A stretch of DNA of 64,000 nucleotides from Staphylococcus durrellii (GCF_015594545.1 NZ_JADIIO010000001.1:372001-436000), one strand, 5' to 3'; shown: positions 8,448 to 17,186, counted from the stretch's first letter. A program made the numbers and translations. Notes: generated from the letters alone by a model not told the origin.

Positions 8448-8522
8448 ATAATTGTATAAATCATATATACTTAAAGCGTTGAAAACTTTGGCAATTAAAT
8501 GACAAGGAGGTGTGAGTTGTAT

Positions 8523-8948
8523 ATGGATCAAGATCAACAAATCGCACAATGGTTGGAATTAACGCAATATGTGCATTATATTGAAGCAATGATGGAGAAA
8601 AGTTTAAGACAACAATATAACCTCAGTTTAAAAGAATTTTATGTATTATATGAAATTAACAATGCTAAAGGGAATAAATATAAAATCAATGATTTAATTA
8701 ACGTGGTAGATTTAAGTCAAAGTGCCATGTCACGATTGATTAATAGATTAGAAAGCTTTTCACCTAATTATGTATGTAGGAGAGAGTGTGTAGAAGATCA
8801 TCGTGCTATGTATATATATTTAACAGATGCTGGTGCCGAAATTATAAAGGATGTTAGTAATACTTATGCTAAAATTTTAGAAAAAGTTGATTTTAGTCAT
8901 ATTCGTCAACTTGCACACAATGATAAAAGTAATAGCAGTAATAACTAA
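8523..8948 (+). CDS. MarR-family transcriptional regulator
   Basis: A 141-residue winged-helix protein. KINDLINVVDLSQSAMSRLINRLE (about residues 53-76) is the recognition-helix region, followed by a wing ending in EDHRAMYIYLTDAG, the usual MarR DxR...LT pattern. A strong AAGGAGG lies at 8504-8510. ATG at 8523 is used, but an in-frame TTG at 8517 has better spacing (six bases) and would add two residues. The next gene, a VOC protein, starts 52 bases downstream with no terminator between, so the pair is probably an operon, perhaps for electrophile or antibiotic detoxification. The ligand is unknown. Confidence 0.8.
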   Translation: MDQDQQIAQWLELTQYVHYIEAMMEKSLRQQYNLSLKEFYVLYEINNAKGNKYKINDLINVVDLSQSAMSRLINRLESFSPNYVCRRECVEDHRAMYIYLTDAGAEIIKDVSNTYAKILEKVDFSHIRQLAHNDKSNSSNN

Positions 8949-9000
8949 TACTTGTTAGATGTTTTATTGTAACAAAATATCATTTAAAGGGGGTATTAGT

Positions 9001-9381
9001 GTGAAAATTACGGGTAATTGGTTAAATTTATGTGTCTCAAATTTGCAACGGAGCGAAGCATTTTATGAAAAAATAGGTTTTGAAATTAAAAAAAATGAGG
9101 CAATGTTGGACAAAATGTTAGGTGTTCAAACTAAGGATGAGCATATTATCATGTTAATTGAACAACAACAATTCAAAAAAGCAGCGAGTGTAAACGAAAC
9201 GACGAACAATGGCGCATTAGTTTCTGTATCTGTATCTACAAATGATGAAGTTGATGAACTTTTAAATTTAGTTGATGCTTCAGATGGGAAAGTTTTACAG
9301 CGTGGTAGTGAATTAGAAGGTTATTATGGTGGTCTGTTTAGTGACCCTGATGGTAATCGTTTTAATATTATAACGATGTAA
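9001..9381 (+). CDS. VOC/glyoxalase-superfamily protein
   Basis: A 126-residue protein of the vicinal-oxygen-chelate fold. GTG at 9001 is preferred because AAAGGGGG precedes it and the protein then begins like family members (NWLNLCVSNLQRSEAFYEKIGF). The C-terminal motif LFSDPDGNRFNI is the standard VOC ending. The normal metal-ligand histidines are not obvious, so it may bind rather than convert its ligand, as bleomycin-resistance-type proteins do. It is probably co-transcribed with the MarR gene upstream. No specific reaction can be assigned. Confidence 0.75.
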   Translation: MKITGNWLNLCVSNLQRSEAFYEKIGFEIKKNEAMLDKMLGVQTKDEHIIMLIEQQQFKKAASVNETTNNGALVSVSVSTNDEVDELLNLVDASDGKVLQRGSELEGYYGGLFSDPDGNRFNIITM

Positions 9382-9470
9382 AAACAGCTGGAATATTATT
9401 TGAAGCCTTAGGTTATAATATTGTGTTAGCAGTAGAAAGAGATTTGAACATAAATTTATACTTAGTTTAA
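9378..9470 (+). other. Short open stretch after the VOC gene, possible remnant
   Basis: Thirty codons without a stop overlap the VOC stop codon in another frame and end at 9470 (reading ...GILFEALGYNIVLAVE...). There is no start codon or ribosome binding site. The composition looks protein-like, so it may be the tail of a lost gene. I do not recognise the family. Confidence 0.2.
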
Positions 9471-9491
9471 TCAAGTTATTTCCGCTGTTAT

Positions 9492-9548
9492 GGAGTGGGG
9501 TATGAAATCTATGATGAAAATTTAGATTTCTGTCACACTCCCTTTTTT
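9492..9548 (+). terminator. Intrinsic terminator
   Basis: A compound hairpin: GGAGTG (9492-9497) pairs with CACTCC (9536-9541) and GAAATCT (9504-9510) with AGATTTC (9524-9530). A CTTTTTT tail follows. It ends the MarR-VOC transcript. Confidence 0.75.
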
Positions 9549-9580
9549 GTTAATCATAATCAATGAAAGTAGGGATATTT

Positions 9581-10387
9581 TTGATTCAAGCAATTGCAGT
9601 AGACAAAGATGGTACATTTTTAAATTCGGAGCACACATACGATCATACTTATTTTGATCGATTATTTAACGAAATCAAGCGCCAAAACATTAAATTTATT
9701 GTTGCTAGTGGGAATCAATATGCACAGTTACAATCATTTTTCCCTGATAAAGATGAAGATATTACTTACGTAGGGGAGAACGGGGCGGTTACATATTTCA
9801 ATAATAAATTACTAAATGCTCATCATTTCGATGCGACATTAATTGAAGATGCAGTTAAATTTTTAGAACAAAGGTATAAAATAAAAAATATTATTTTAAG
9901 CGGAGTTAAGACTTCATATTTACGGGATGATGCCCCTGAAACGTTTAAAGAATACGTTAAATTATATTATAAAGATATTACATATGTAGACAACTTTGAT
10001 GATTTAAGTCACGACAAAATCGTCAAAGTAGCAATGCACATCGCTGATGAAACTTTATTGAATGATGTTGTTAATGAATTAAACGCTAAATTTGGTAAGT
10101 CTATTCGTTCAGTGACGAGTGGATTTGATAGTTTAGACTTGCTAGTACCTCATGTTAATAAGGGAGAAGCAATTAAAGAATTACTTAAAGAGTGGGGCAT
10201 TGAAGAAGATGAATTACTAGCATTTGGTGATGCTAACAACGATATCGAGATGCTACAACTAACACCACATAGTTATGCAATGGAGAGCTGCAGTCCTGAA
10301 TTAGCAGAAGTGGCACATCATCGAGCGCCTTCTAATGACGAATCAGGTGTTTTACATATAATAGAAAAATATTTAAAAGAACAATAA
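9581..10387 (+). CDS. Cof-type HAD-superfamily phosphatase
   Basis: A 268-residue HAD phosphatase of the Cof/YidA class. Motif I is DKDGT (D8 nucleophile and D10), and the motif III/IV region is GDANNDIEML near residue 220. A large C2-type cap lies between them. TTG at 9581 is chosen because the protein then begins MIQAIAVDKDGT, as the family does, with an AGTAGGG site before it; ATG at 9563 has no good site. These enzymes dephosphorylate sugar phosphates, FMN or similar small molecules in the cytosol. The substrate is unknown. The gene is flanked by terminators on both sides, so it is monocistronic. Confidence 0.85.
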   Translation: MIQAIAVDKDGTFLNSEHTYDHTYFDRLFNEIKRQNIKFIVASGNQYAQLQSFFPDKDEDITYVGENGAVTYFNNKLLNAHHFDATLIEDAVKFLEQRYKIKNIILSGVKTSYLRDDAPETFKEYVKLYYKDITYVDNFDDLSHDKIVKVAMHIADETLLNDVVNELNAKFGKSIRSVTSGFDSLDLLVPHVNKGEAIKELLKEWGIEEDELLAFGDANNDIEMLQLTPHSYAMESCSPELAEVAHHRAPSNDESGVLHIIEKYLKEQ

Positions 10388-10410
10388 TAGTAGTTGCTTT
10401 GTTTATATTA

Positions 10411-10450
10411 AAAAGGGTTATTTCCTACAATGTTAGGAGATAACCCTTTT
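10411..10450. terminator. Bidirectional terminator
   Basis: A near-perfect hairpin, AAAAGGGTTATTTCCTA against the matching TAGGAGATAACCCTTTT. The A and T tracts let it serve both the HAD gene (plus) and the universal stress gene (minus). Confidence 0.85.
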
Positions 10451-10462
10451 ATCTATTTCAAT

Positions 10463-10885
10463 TTAGTTTACGATATGCACAGGAACGGGGGAATTATTAG
10501 CTACTTTATGCGTTACATTGCCTAAGACGTTCCCCAAGCTTGCTTTGTCGCGTTTGTTACTCATGACTACAACGTCGTAGCCATTGTTTTCAAGTTCATT
10601 TAAAATTTTACTTCGGATTGGGCCAGAACTGAATTTTATATTAACTTGTACACCTGTTGATTGAAGTTGTTCCACGAAAGGCTGTAGTTTTTCTTCTTTT
10701 TTAGCTGTTAAATCTTCTACGTGTTGGTTATCATAACGCACGGAGCTTTGTAATTCTGCATCAGAAATAACATTATAAATGGTTACCGTCGCATCCTCGC
10801 GTCCACTACTTAAATTCTCAATTGCTTTCGGTACGTTCGTAAATGAGTTTTCAAAGTCATATGCTAATAAAATATTTTTATACAT
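10463..10885 (-). CDS. Universal stress protein, UspA family
   Basis: A 140-residue single-domain UspA protein beginning MYKNILLAYDFENSF. The start is placed at 10885 because AAAGGGGGC lies just upstream; longer starts have no such site. The C-terminal LGNVLGNVTHKV...SPVPVHIV aligns with the ATP-binding loop of the family. The serine or threonine that usually follows the glycine in LG(S/T)V is asparagine here, so nucleotide binding is uncertain. Universal stress proteins act in the cytosol under starvation or respiratory stress. The gene is monocistronic and convergent with the HAD phosphatase. Confidence 0.85.
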   Translation of the reverse strand: MYKNILLAYDFENSFTNVPKAIENLSSGREDATVTIYNVISDAELQSSVRYDNQHVEDLTAKKEEKLQPFVEQLQSTGVQVNIKFSSGPIRSKILNELENNGYDVVVMSNKRDKASLGNVLGNVTHKVANNSPVPVHIVN

Positions 10886-10967
10886 AACCTTTGCCCCCTT
10901 TATTATTCCTATACCCTGTTTCAGCAAAAATATATGTCACTTTAGTTAAATAAATAAATTATAAAGT

Positions 10968-12032
10968 TTAAACATCTAAACCGATAATGTCGCTTACACT
11001 GCTATAGCCATGCTGTGCTAAATAAGTAGCTAATCCTTTGTTTAATTTTTTAGTTAGTCCTGGACCTTGCAATACTAAAGAACTATAAATTTGAACTAAA
11101 GATGCACCACTACGTAGCATAGTTATAACGTCTTCTGTAGTGAATATGCCCCCTGTACCTATAATCAAGAAGTTACCGTTAGTCTCTTTATAAGTCCATT
11201 TAATAAGCTCTAAGTTACGTTCAAATAATGGCTTGCCACTTAAACCGCCAGTTTCATGCTTATGTTGTGACGTTAAATTTTCCCGTTTTTGAGTTGTATT
11301 CGCTAATACGATACCATCGAAAGTGTCAACGATAGATGGCAGAATGTGATTTAATTCTGATGTTTCTAAATCAGAAGTTAGTTTAATAAAAATTGGAATT
11401 TGTAAATTGTGTTGCTTTTTATAATCACTAATTGCTCGGCATAACATTGTAAATTCATCTTTGTCATGAAAGTTTTGTAAGTTTGCTGTATTAGGTGAAC
11501 TAATGTTAACCGTAAAATATGTCACGTCATTTTTAAAAGTATCAATCACTTTAATATAGTCTTGATATCTTTCTTCATACGGTGTGACTTTATTAACTCC
11601 TACATTCAGCCCGATAGGTAACGAATAAGCAAAGCGTCTTAAATTACTTAATGCTTTGTTCATTCCTAGATTGTTGAACCCCATACGGTTAATTAGTGCA
11701 TCGTCTTCAAGTAAACGATACATACGCGGTTTAGGGTTGCCATCTTGTGGTTTTGGCGTTATGCCGCCTAGTTCTATTGCACCAAATCCTGCCATTTCAA
11801 GCGCTTTAGGTACTTCACAAGATTTATCAAAACCTGCGGCAAGACCGATAGGGTTAGGGAATGTAATACCTTTAATATGTTGCGTTAATGATGCATGTTC
11901 ATAATAAAAGAAACGTTTAATAGCTGATAAAAATAGAGGATGATTTTGTGTTAATTTTAGAACAGTGATTGTATTGCCATGAGCTTCTTCAGGATCCATT
12001 TTAAATAACAAAGGTTTCATTAATTTATACAT
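10968..12032 (-). CDS. pyrD: Dihydroorotate dehydrogenase (quinone), class 2
   Basis: A 354-residue flavoenzyme that oxidises dihydroorotate to orotate, passing electrons to menaquinone, the fourth step of pyrimidine synthesis. It has the class 2 N-terminal helical extension for membrane association (residues 1-45). FMN-binding motifs are GLAAGFDK (63-70) and GTGGI...SGASLVQIYSSLV near the C-terminus. The catalytic motif NISSPNT places the class 2 base at S179; class 1 enzymes have cysteine there. It stands alone rather than in a pyr operon, as in other staphylococci. The start has a moderate site (TTGGAGCG). Assignment is firm. Confidence 0.95.
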   Translation of the reverse strand: MYKLMKPLLFKMDPEEAHGNTITVLKLTQNHPLFLSAIKRFFYYEHASLTQHIKGITFPNPIGLAAGFDKSCEVPKALEMAGFGAIELGGITPKPQDGNPKPRMYRLLEDDALINRMGFNNLGMNKALSNLRRFAYSLPIGLNVGVNKVTPYEERYQDYIKVIDTFKNDVTYFTVNISSPNTANLQNFHDKDEFTMLCRAISDYKKQHNLQIPIFIKLTSDLETSELNHILPSIVDTFDGIVLANTTQKRENLTSQHKHETGGLSGKPLFERNLELIKWTYKETNGNFLIIGTGGIFTTEDVITMLRSGASLVQIYSSLVLQGPGLTKKLNKGLATYLAQHGYSSVSDIIGLDV

Positions 12033-12233
12033 TGATTACGCTCCAATAATTTGATTTTGTACATTAAACTTAACTCCGGTAATTATCTTTATTCTATAAT
12101 AAATAGTAAGGTAAAATAAAGTTACTATAAGAAATATTATATTTTCCTTGCTTAGGAATTGGAAACATGAGATTAAAAAATGACTAATTAGGTAATATTA
12201 TAATTATACGGAATGAAAGAAAGTAGGGATGTT

Positions 12234-13088
12234 ATGAATAATTCATGGCAAGCACAACTACCATTAAACAATATTAAAAACATATCGCCTGTTGGCGGTG
12301 GAGATGTTAATGATGCATATATTGTAGAAACAAACGGTGACAGTTACTTTTTGCTTGTACAAAAAAATAGAGATGCAGATTTTTATGCGGCAGAAATTGC
12401 TGGCTTGAAAAAATTTGAAGAAGCGGGTATCAAAGCCCCTATAGTAGAGGGCAATGGTCAAATCAATAATGATGCCTATTTATTATTAAGCTATTTGCAA
12501 GAAGGTGGACGTGGAGATCAACGCGAGTTAGCTAAATTAGTTGCTAAAATGCACAGTCAACAGCAACCCGACGGTAAATTTGGTTTTGAAATGCCTTATC
12601 AAGGTGGAGATATTTCGTTTGATAACAGTTGGTGTGATACTTGGCAAGAAATATTTGTTGAAAAACGTTTAGAACCATTAAAAGATGCTTTAGTAGATAA
12701 AGGCTTATGGATAGAGGCTGATGTAGATACCTTTAATCAAGTTAAAGACGTCATCAACAAGTCTTTAAAAGAACATAACAGCAAACCTTCATTACTACAT
12801 GGTGATATGTGGGGAGGAAACCATATGTTCCTAACTGACGGCGAGCCTGCATTATTTGATCCAGCGCCGTTATATGGTGATAGAGAATTTGATTTAGGTA
12901 TTACTACGGTGTTTGGTGGTTTTAATCAAGCATTTTATGAAGAATATAACAAACAGTATCCACTAGCTAAAGATGCCGAGTTCCGCATGGAATTTTATAA
13001 GTTATATATTTTAATGATTCACTTACTTAAATTTGGTGGATTGTATGCTACAAGTGTAGATCGTTCGATGGTCAAAATTTTAAATTGA
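12234..13088 (+). CDS. Fructosamine kinase-like protein (FN3K family)
   Basis: A 284-residue kinase-fold protein related to aminoglycoside phosphotransferases. The catalytic loop LLHGDMWGGNHMF (about 188-200) and the metal-binding segment FDPAPLYGDREFDL that follows are diagnostic of the FN3K/ketosamine-3-kinase branch. These enzymes phosphorylate fructosamines or ribulosamines on glycated proteins and free amines, leading to deglycation. ATG at 12234 is used, as AAGTAGGGA precedes it at a sensible distance. The gene is monocistronic, divergent from pyrD, with a terminator downstream. Substrate not proven. Confidence 0.85.
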   Translation: MNNSWQAQLPLNNIKNISPVGGGDVNDAYIVETNGDSYFLLVQKNRDADFYAAEIAGLKKFEEAGIKAPIVEGNGQINNDAYLLLSYLQEGGRGDQRELAKLVAKMHSQQQPDGKFGFEMPYQGGDISFDNSWCDTWQEIFVEKRLEPLKDALVDKGLWIEADVDTFNQVKDVINKSLKEHNSKPSLLHGDMWGGNHMFLTDGEPALFDPAPLYGDREFDLGITTVFGGFNQAFYEEYNKQYPLAKDAEFRMEFYKLYILMIHLLKFGGLYATSVDRSMVKILN

Positions 13089-13097
13089 TAAAGTTAT

Positions 13098-13137
13098 GGG
13101 GCTGTGATGTCAATAGATATCTCAGCCTTAATTTTTT
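13098..13137 (+). terminator. Intrinsic terminator
   Basis: GGGGCTGTGATGTC pairs with GATATCTCAGCCTT (one mismatch and G-U pairs), followed by ATTTTTT. Confidence 0.65.
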
Positions 13138-13316
13138 CGTGAGTAATGAATTCAAGGTGCTACTACTAATTTAAATTATAAAAGATTTAATGTCATTGTA
13201 TTTTAGCAAGAAGGGAAACTTTTATTTTAAGCAGGAATATATGGGCTAAAAGATTGCAAAATATATAAGTTAGTAGAATTATTATCTGTAGAGTGGAAAA
13301 AATTAGGAGGAATTAG

Positions 13317-14819
13317 ATGGATAGTAACAGACTAAAAAATGTTTTGTTGGATAATTATGACAATCGTATCAAATCAGCAGAACAAGACGATTTTGACATT
13401 AATAAAGAATTAGAAAGTATTTTAAATGGTATTGGCTATTCTGTAGAAGACACAGGTGGCAAGGTAGAATTTTACGGTAAAGATCCTATACAACCTAGCA
13501 CACTGAAAATAGCTTCTCTTGCTGGTATTGGTTTAGCAGCCAAATCGGTAGCTGTTGCTTCATTATGGAAAAAAAGAACAGGTATAAGTCAAGATATACA
13601 AGTTGATATAAGAAAAGCATTAAAAAGACTTTCCCCGTTCTATGAAAAAAAGTGGGAAACATTAAATGGTTTTGCTGCAAAATCACAAATATTTCCTGAT
13701 AACCCAACACGATTTGATTTTTACCAAACAAAAGATGGACGTTGGGTTATGCCTTTAAATCCTTATCCTAGTGCACAAAGACATACATTAGAATTATTAA
13801 ATGCACTGCCAAATAAAAAGTCAATTTCTCATGCTATTAGACAATGGCATTCACATGATTTAGAGGAGAAAGCTGCCGAAAGGGGTGTTGTAATGCCTGT
13901 CGTCCGCTCGGTGCCTGAATTTTTAAATGAAGAACAATTTGAATATACAGCACAGAATCCTCTAGTGACTATTGAAAAAATAGGAGAATCTAAGCCAGAA
14001 CCCTTTACTAGTAATCCTTCACAACCTTTAGACGGCATACGTGTGCTTGGCATGGGACATGTCATTGCAGGTGCTGGATTAGGACGTGGTTTAGCATTAC
14101 ATGGTGCTGATGTATTAAATGTTTGGCGCCCTACTGAATTTGAAGAAGAAACATTGCTATTAACTTCTCATATTGGCATGCGTTCAACATATTTAGATAT
14201 TGATAATCAACAAAAACATCTTAAAAAATTTGATGAGCTATTGCAAGATGCCGATATTTTCTTTTTAAATAAACGTAACGGCTTTATGACTGAGAAAAAT
14301 TTGACGCCACATGAATTAGCGGAAAAAAGACCTGGTATTATTCATTGTTCAGTAAGTTGTTACGGAGAGGAAGGACCATGGTCAGACAGAAATGGATTCG
14401 ATCAAACTGCAGGATGTGTAACGGGGGTTATGGATTTAGAAGGAACAGCCGATAAACCGAAATTGCCACCTATAGTTGTAGTGAATGATTATGTTATTTC
14501 TTGGTTATTAGAAACTGCTGCCATTAAAGCACTAGAAAGAAGGGCCCAAGAGGGTGGTAGTTATAAAGTTCAAGTTAATCTAAGTCGTGTATCTTTATAC
14601 CTCCTATCTTTAGGTATCTTTGATAAGGAATATGTGAATAGCACATTCAATTCCACAGATGAACATGAAATTGTTAGTCCAGACCAATTCGAAGATGATA
14701 CGCCACTTGGCCATTATGTTGGAGTCACAGATCAAGTTAAAATGACTGAGACACCTGGACACTACAAATTCACCCTTATTCCGAGAGGGTCAAGTAAACC
14801 TGAATGGTTGAAATATTAA
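13317..14819 (+). CDS. Family III CoA-transferase-like protein (CaiB/BaiF), duplicated half-domains
   Basis: A 500-residue protein, about 100 longer than usual for the family. Residues 238-435 read like the first part of a CaiB/BaiF enzyme: LDGIRVLGMGHVIAGAGLG, then GIIHCSVSCYGEEGPW, then NGFDQTAGCVTGVMD. D362 sits where the catalytic aspartate is expected, followed by GGSYKVQVNLSRV. The N-terminal part (about 65-165) looks like the second part of such an enzyme (TGISQDIQVDIRKAL, FYQTKDGRWVMPLN). The protein therefore appears permuted or partly duplicated. It would move CoA between carboxylic acids; substrate unknown. A GGAGG site precedes ATG. It is monocistronic, with a terminator at 14931. 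Confidence 0.75.
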   Translation: MDSNRLKNVLLDNYDNRIKSAEQDDFDINKELESILNGIGYSVEDTGGKVEFYGKDPIQPSTLKIASLAGIGLAAKSVAVASLWKKRTGISQDIQVDIRKALKRLSPFYEKKWETLNGFAAKSQIFPDNPTRFDFYQTKDGRWVMPLNPYPSAQRHTLELLNALPNKKSISHAIRQWHSHDLEEKAAERGVVMPVVRSVPEFLNEEQFEYTAQNPLVTIEKIGESKPEPFTSNPSQPLDGIRVLGMGHVIAGAGLGRGLALHGADVLNVWRPTEFEEETLLLTSHIGMRSTYLDIDNQQKHLKKFDELLQDADIFFLNKRNGFMTEKNLTPHELAEKRPGIIHCSVSCYGEEGPWSDRNGFDQTAGCVTGVMDLEGTADKPKLPPIVVVNDYVISWLLETAAIKALERRAQEGGSYKVQVNLSRVSLYLLSLGIFDKEYVNSTFNSTDEHEIVSPDQFEDDTPLGHYVGVTDQVKMTETPGHYKFTLIPRGSSKPEWLKY

Positions 14820-15173
14820 TTTAATGTGTATTGATAATTATATAGAATTTAAATCAAAAATAATTTTTAATATAGAAATTCAATTGTTAATTACAAATTA
14901 CTAGTCTGATTCCGTATGCTAACTATTATTATCCCCTCGCTATGATAAATGGTGAGGGGATTTTTTAATCTCAAATATAACTGTCAGCAATTTTTAATAA
15001 GTGTCGCTTTCATATCATGAGTTGGATTATTATTTTTATCGTTATTTCGATTACATAAATGTATATTTTTTATAAAGAGTAATTATTTTACAAATTAATT
15101 CTATAAACCATTTGATTATTTTTGATATTAAATATAAATTAAGAATTAAGAAAAGAATAGGAGGTTTTTTATT
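14820..15173. other. Intergenic region before the V8-like protease
   Basis: 354 bases of AT-rich DNA holding a terminator (14931-14966). The remainder presumably carries the protease promoter. No reading frame or RNA structure could be supported. Confidence 0.5.
14931..14966 (+). terminator. Intrinsic terminator
   Basis: ATCCCCTC-GC pairs with GGTGAGGGGAT, followed by TTTTTT. It ends the CoA-transferase transcript. Confidence 0.8.
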
Positions 15174-15926
15174 ATGTCAAAAAAAGTATTAACGAGTTTG
15201 GTGGCAATATTAGCTGTAACTTCAGTAATTAATTTTAGTCATCATAATATTCAAGCTGCCACAAATAATCAAGCACAAGACACACAGCCATCAGACCAAA
15301 TAAGTTCTAGAGTTATATTACCAAACAATGATAGACATCAAGTTTCTGATACAAAAAGTGCACACTATCAATCTTTAGGTTTTGTGGATATGGGTCAAAA
15401 TATTGCAACAGGTGTTGTTATAGGTGAAAATACTATTTTGACTAATAAACACGTAGCAGATTTATCTAATGGCAATATGAAATTTGCACCGGCAGCAACG
15501 GATGAAAATACTTATCCATACGGAGAGTTTAAAGAAGAAAGTAGTGAACAATATGACGGAGATGCCGATTTAGCTGTAGTTCATTTTAAAGCTAATGATA
15601 AGGGGCAACACATAGGTGACGTAGTTAATCCAGCAACTATTAGCGATTCGACTCAAGAGAAAAAAGGGGACAACATCACAGTCACAGGTTATCCAGGAGA
15701 TAAACCTACGGCTACAATGTGGGAAAGTAAAGGTAGAATACTATCTAATAGCGCAACAAGTATGACGTATGACGCGAGTACGTATGGAGGTAACTCTGGT
15801 TCGGGCGTATTTAATGATGAAAATGAGTTAATTGCACTACATTATGGTGGCGTTGAAAATGAAAGTAATAATGCCGTTCCATTAACTGGAGACGTATTAA
15901 AGTTCGTTAATGAAAATAATAGTTAA
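15174..15926 (+). CDS. Secreted glutamyl endopeptidase, V8 family (S1B)
   Basis: A 250-residue exported serine protease. The signal peptide covers residues 1-28 (ending HNIQA|A). A short propeptide runs to about residue 46, so the mature enzyme would start VILPNNDRHQ, the same start as S. aureus V8 protease. The triad is H93 (LTNKHVAD), D132 (DADLAV) and S208 (GGNSGS). TVTGYPGDKPTATMWES and the LHYGG histidine are conserved, the latter supporting cleavage after glutamate. The long C-terminal Asn-Pro repeat of V8 is absent, as in the S. epidermidis enzyme. GSG replaces GSP after the serine. A strong AGGAGG lies upstream. The following gene is also an exported wall-acting protein. Confidence 0.92.
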   Translation: MSKKVLTSLVAILAVTSVINFSHHNIQAATNNQAQDTQPSDQISSRVILPNNDRHQVSDTKSAHYQSLGFVDMGQNIATGVVIGENTILTNKHVADLSNGNMKFAPAATDENTYPYGEFKEESSEQYDGDADLAVVHFKANDKGQHIGDVVNPATISDSTQEKKGDNITVTGYPGDKPTATMWESKGRILSNSATSMTYDASTYGGNSGSGVFNDENELIALHYGGVENESNNAVPLTGDVLKFVNENNS

Positions 15927-16050
15927 TGAAGATAAGAAAATTCGAAAAATTGTGTATAGCAGAAGTGCATAAAGCATTAGTGATTTTGGATAGAGAAAAA
16001 ATGTAAGTAAACTCTTCTATAAGATGTGTAAATCATTCGCTTTTAAAAAA

Positions 16051-16086
16051 ATAGATAAGTATACTTAACAGTCCAATCTTATCTAT
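16051..16086. promoter_or_regulatory. Inverted repeat ahead of the LytM-type gene
   Basis: A perfect 9-bp inverted repeat, ATAGATAAG (16051-16059) with CTTATCTAT (16078-16086). It ends two bases before the ribosome binding site of the gene at 16106. It could be an operator or a leader hairpin. There is no T tract after it in the plus direction, so it is not a standard terminator for the protease. Confidence 0.4.
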
Positions 16087-16105
16087 ATGAGGAATGATTA
16101 AGTAA

Positions 16106-16690
16106 GTGAAAACCATTGTAAAAGTATGTGTGTGGATATTAATAGTAGTTGTGCCAACCGTTATAATTACTTTCAATATTGGAAATGTGAAGCATCATTT
16201 ATATGAGACACTGCAAAATAACGACAATATTGAAAATAAAGAGTTTGATTCTAGTCATTTTATCTCTAAGAAGCAAAGTAGGAAAACAGAATCATTTGGC
16301 GATTATAAAGAAAATAAACTTAGTGGTGAAGGCAAACATTATGGTGTCGATTATGCTGTGCCAGAAGATACAAAAATAAAAGCTGTATCACATGGAACAG
16401 TTACGCGGACTTTCGATAACGATTTAGGTGGTAAAGTTTTGCAAATTACAGAAAGTAATGGCAGGTACTATCAATGGTATATGCACCTAAATGACTATAA
16501 AGTTAAAGTTGGAGATAAAGTTAAGCCAGGGGAAGTCATTGCGTTGTCAGGTAATACTGGTAAACAAACAACAGGCCCCCATGTACATTTTCAACGTATG
16601 AAAGATGGTGTCGGTAATAGTTACGCCGAAGACCCCACTCCATTTATCAATAAATTACCCCACAAAGAGCGTAATATATACGATTTGTAA
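16106..16690 (+). CDS. M23-family peptidase with LytM-type domain
   Basis: A 194-residue protein with an uncleaved-looking N-terminal membrane segment (residues 7-24), a short linker and a C-terminal M23 domain from about residue 70. The zinc ligands and catalytic residues are visible: H78xxxD82 in GKHYGVDYAVP, H127 in QWYMHL, and H159-x-H161 in GPHVHFQ. The sequence is closest to LytM and lysostaphin glycyl-glycine endopeptidases (YYQWYMHL, HVHFQRMKDGVGNSYAEDPT), so cleavage of pentaglycine cross-bridges is likely. The domain is single and compact, with no LysM or SH3b targeting domain. It begins with GTG at 16106 behind TGAGGA. Membrane anchoring suggests action at the inner wall face. Confidence 0.85.
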   Translation: MKTIVKVCVWILIVVVPTVIITFNIGNVKHHLYETLQNNDNIENKEFDSSHFISKKQSRKTESFGDYKENKLSGEGKHYGVDYAVPEDTKIKAVSHGTVTRTFDNDLGGKVLQITESNGRYYQWYMHLNDYKVKVGDKVKPGEVIALSGNTGKQTTGPHVHFQRMKDGVGNSYAEDPTPFINKLPHKERNIYDL

Positions 16691-16760
16691 TGGGTAGTAT
16701 CTTTAGATTAATAATTTTAGGGTAAATATATTTAAATATTAAACGAAGGAGGATTACTAT

Positions 16761-17186
16761 ATGTCTGATATAAAAAATGTACATCCACCCGAACAATTTA
16801 AATATAGAAATACACCAGTAAGAATTAAAAACTATTTTCAATTTACTTGTGATAATCGCATATTTTTTTCTAAAAGCAAACACGTAGATTTAACTAATCA
16901 ACTTTATAAGTTTGATATCGAAATATTATCACCGATAGATGATTTAGGATTAGCGCTAGATTTCAATGAAGTAGATAAAATTTATGAAGAACGCATTGCA
17001 CCTTATTTAGACAATCAACTAGTGAATGAAACATTGCCTACAATGAATACAACAGCTGAAAATATTGCGTTTTGGATTTGGGATCAATTTGCTAATGAGA
17101 TACCAGGGGGTAATAAATTAGAAAAATTAACATTCTACGAAAATGAAACTCAAGGATTAGTCCTTAAAGCCGATGATGTGCAATAG
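16761..17186 (+). CDS. PTPS/QueD-like protein lacking the zinc ligands
   Basis: A 141-residue protein with the outline of 6-pyruvoyl-tetrahydropterin synthase / 6-carboxytetrahydropterin synthase. Matching features are the GLALDFNEVDKI segment (63-74), LDNQLVNETLPT (83-94), TAENIAFWIWDQF (98-110) and a terminal strand with ENET. Active enzymes bind zinc through three histidines, one in the first strand and two in an HGHNY motif. Here the corresponding segments read FQFTCDNRIF and LTNQLYKF, with no histidine. Classic catalysis is therefore unlikely. It may be a pterin-binding or structural relative. It stands alone, not with other queuosine genes. Strong AGGAGG before ATG. Family call is from pattern matching only. 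Confidence 0.6.
   Translation: MSDIKNVHPPEQFKYRNTPVRIKNYFQFTCDNRIFFSKSKHVDLTNQLYKFDIEILSPIDDLGLALDFNEVDKIYEERIAPYLDNQLVNETLPTMNTTAENIAFWIWDQFANEIPGGNKLEKLTFYENETQGLVLKADDVQ

Noticed and set aside
10886..10930. A sigma-B promoter for the universal stress gene
   Set aside because: A GGGTAT is present on the minus strand, but no GTTTAA-like -35 occurs at a workable distance.
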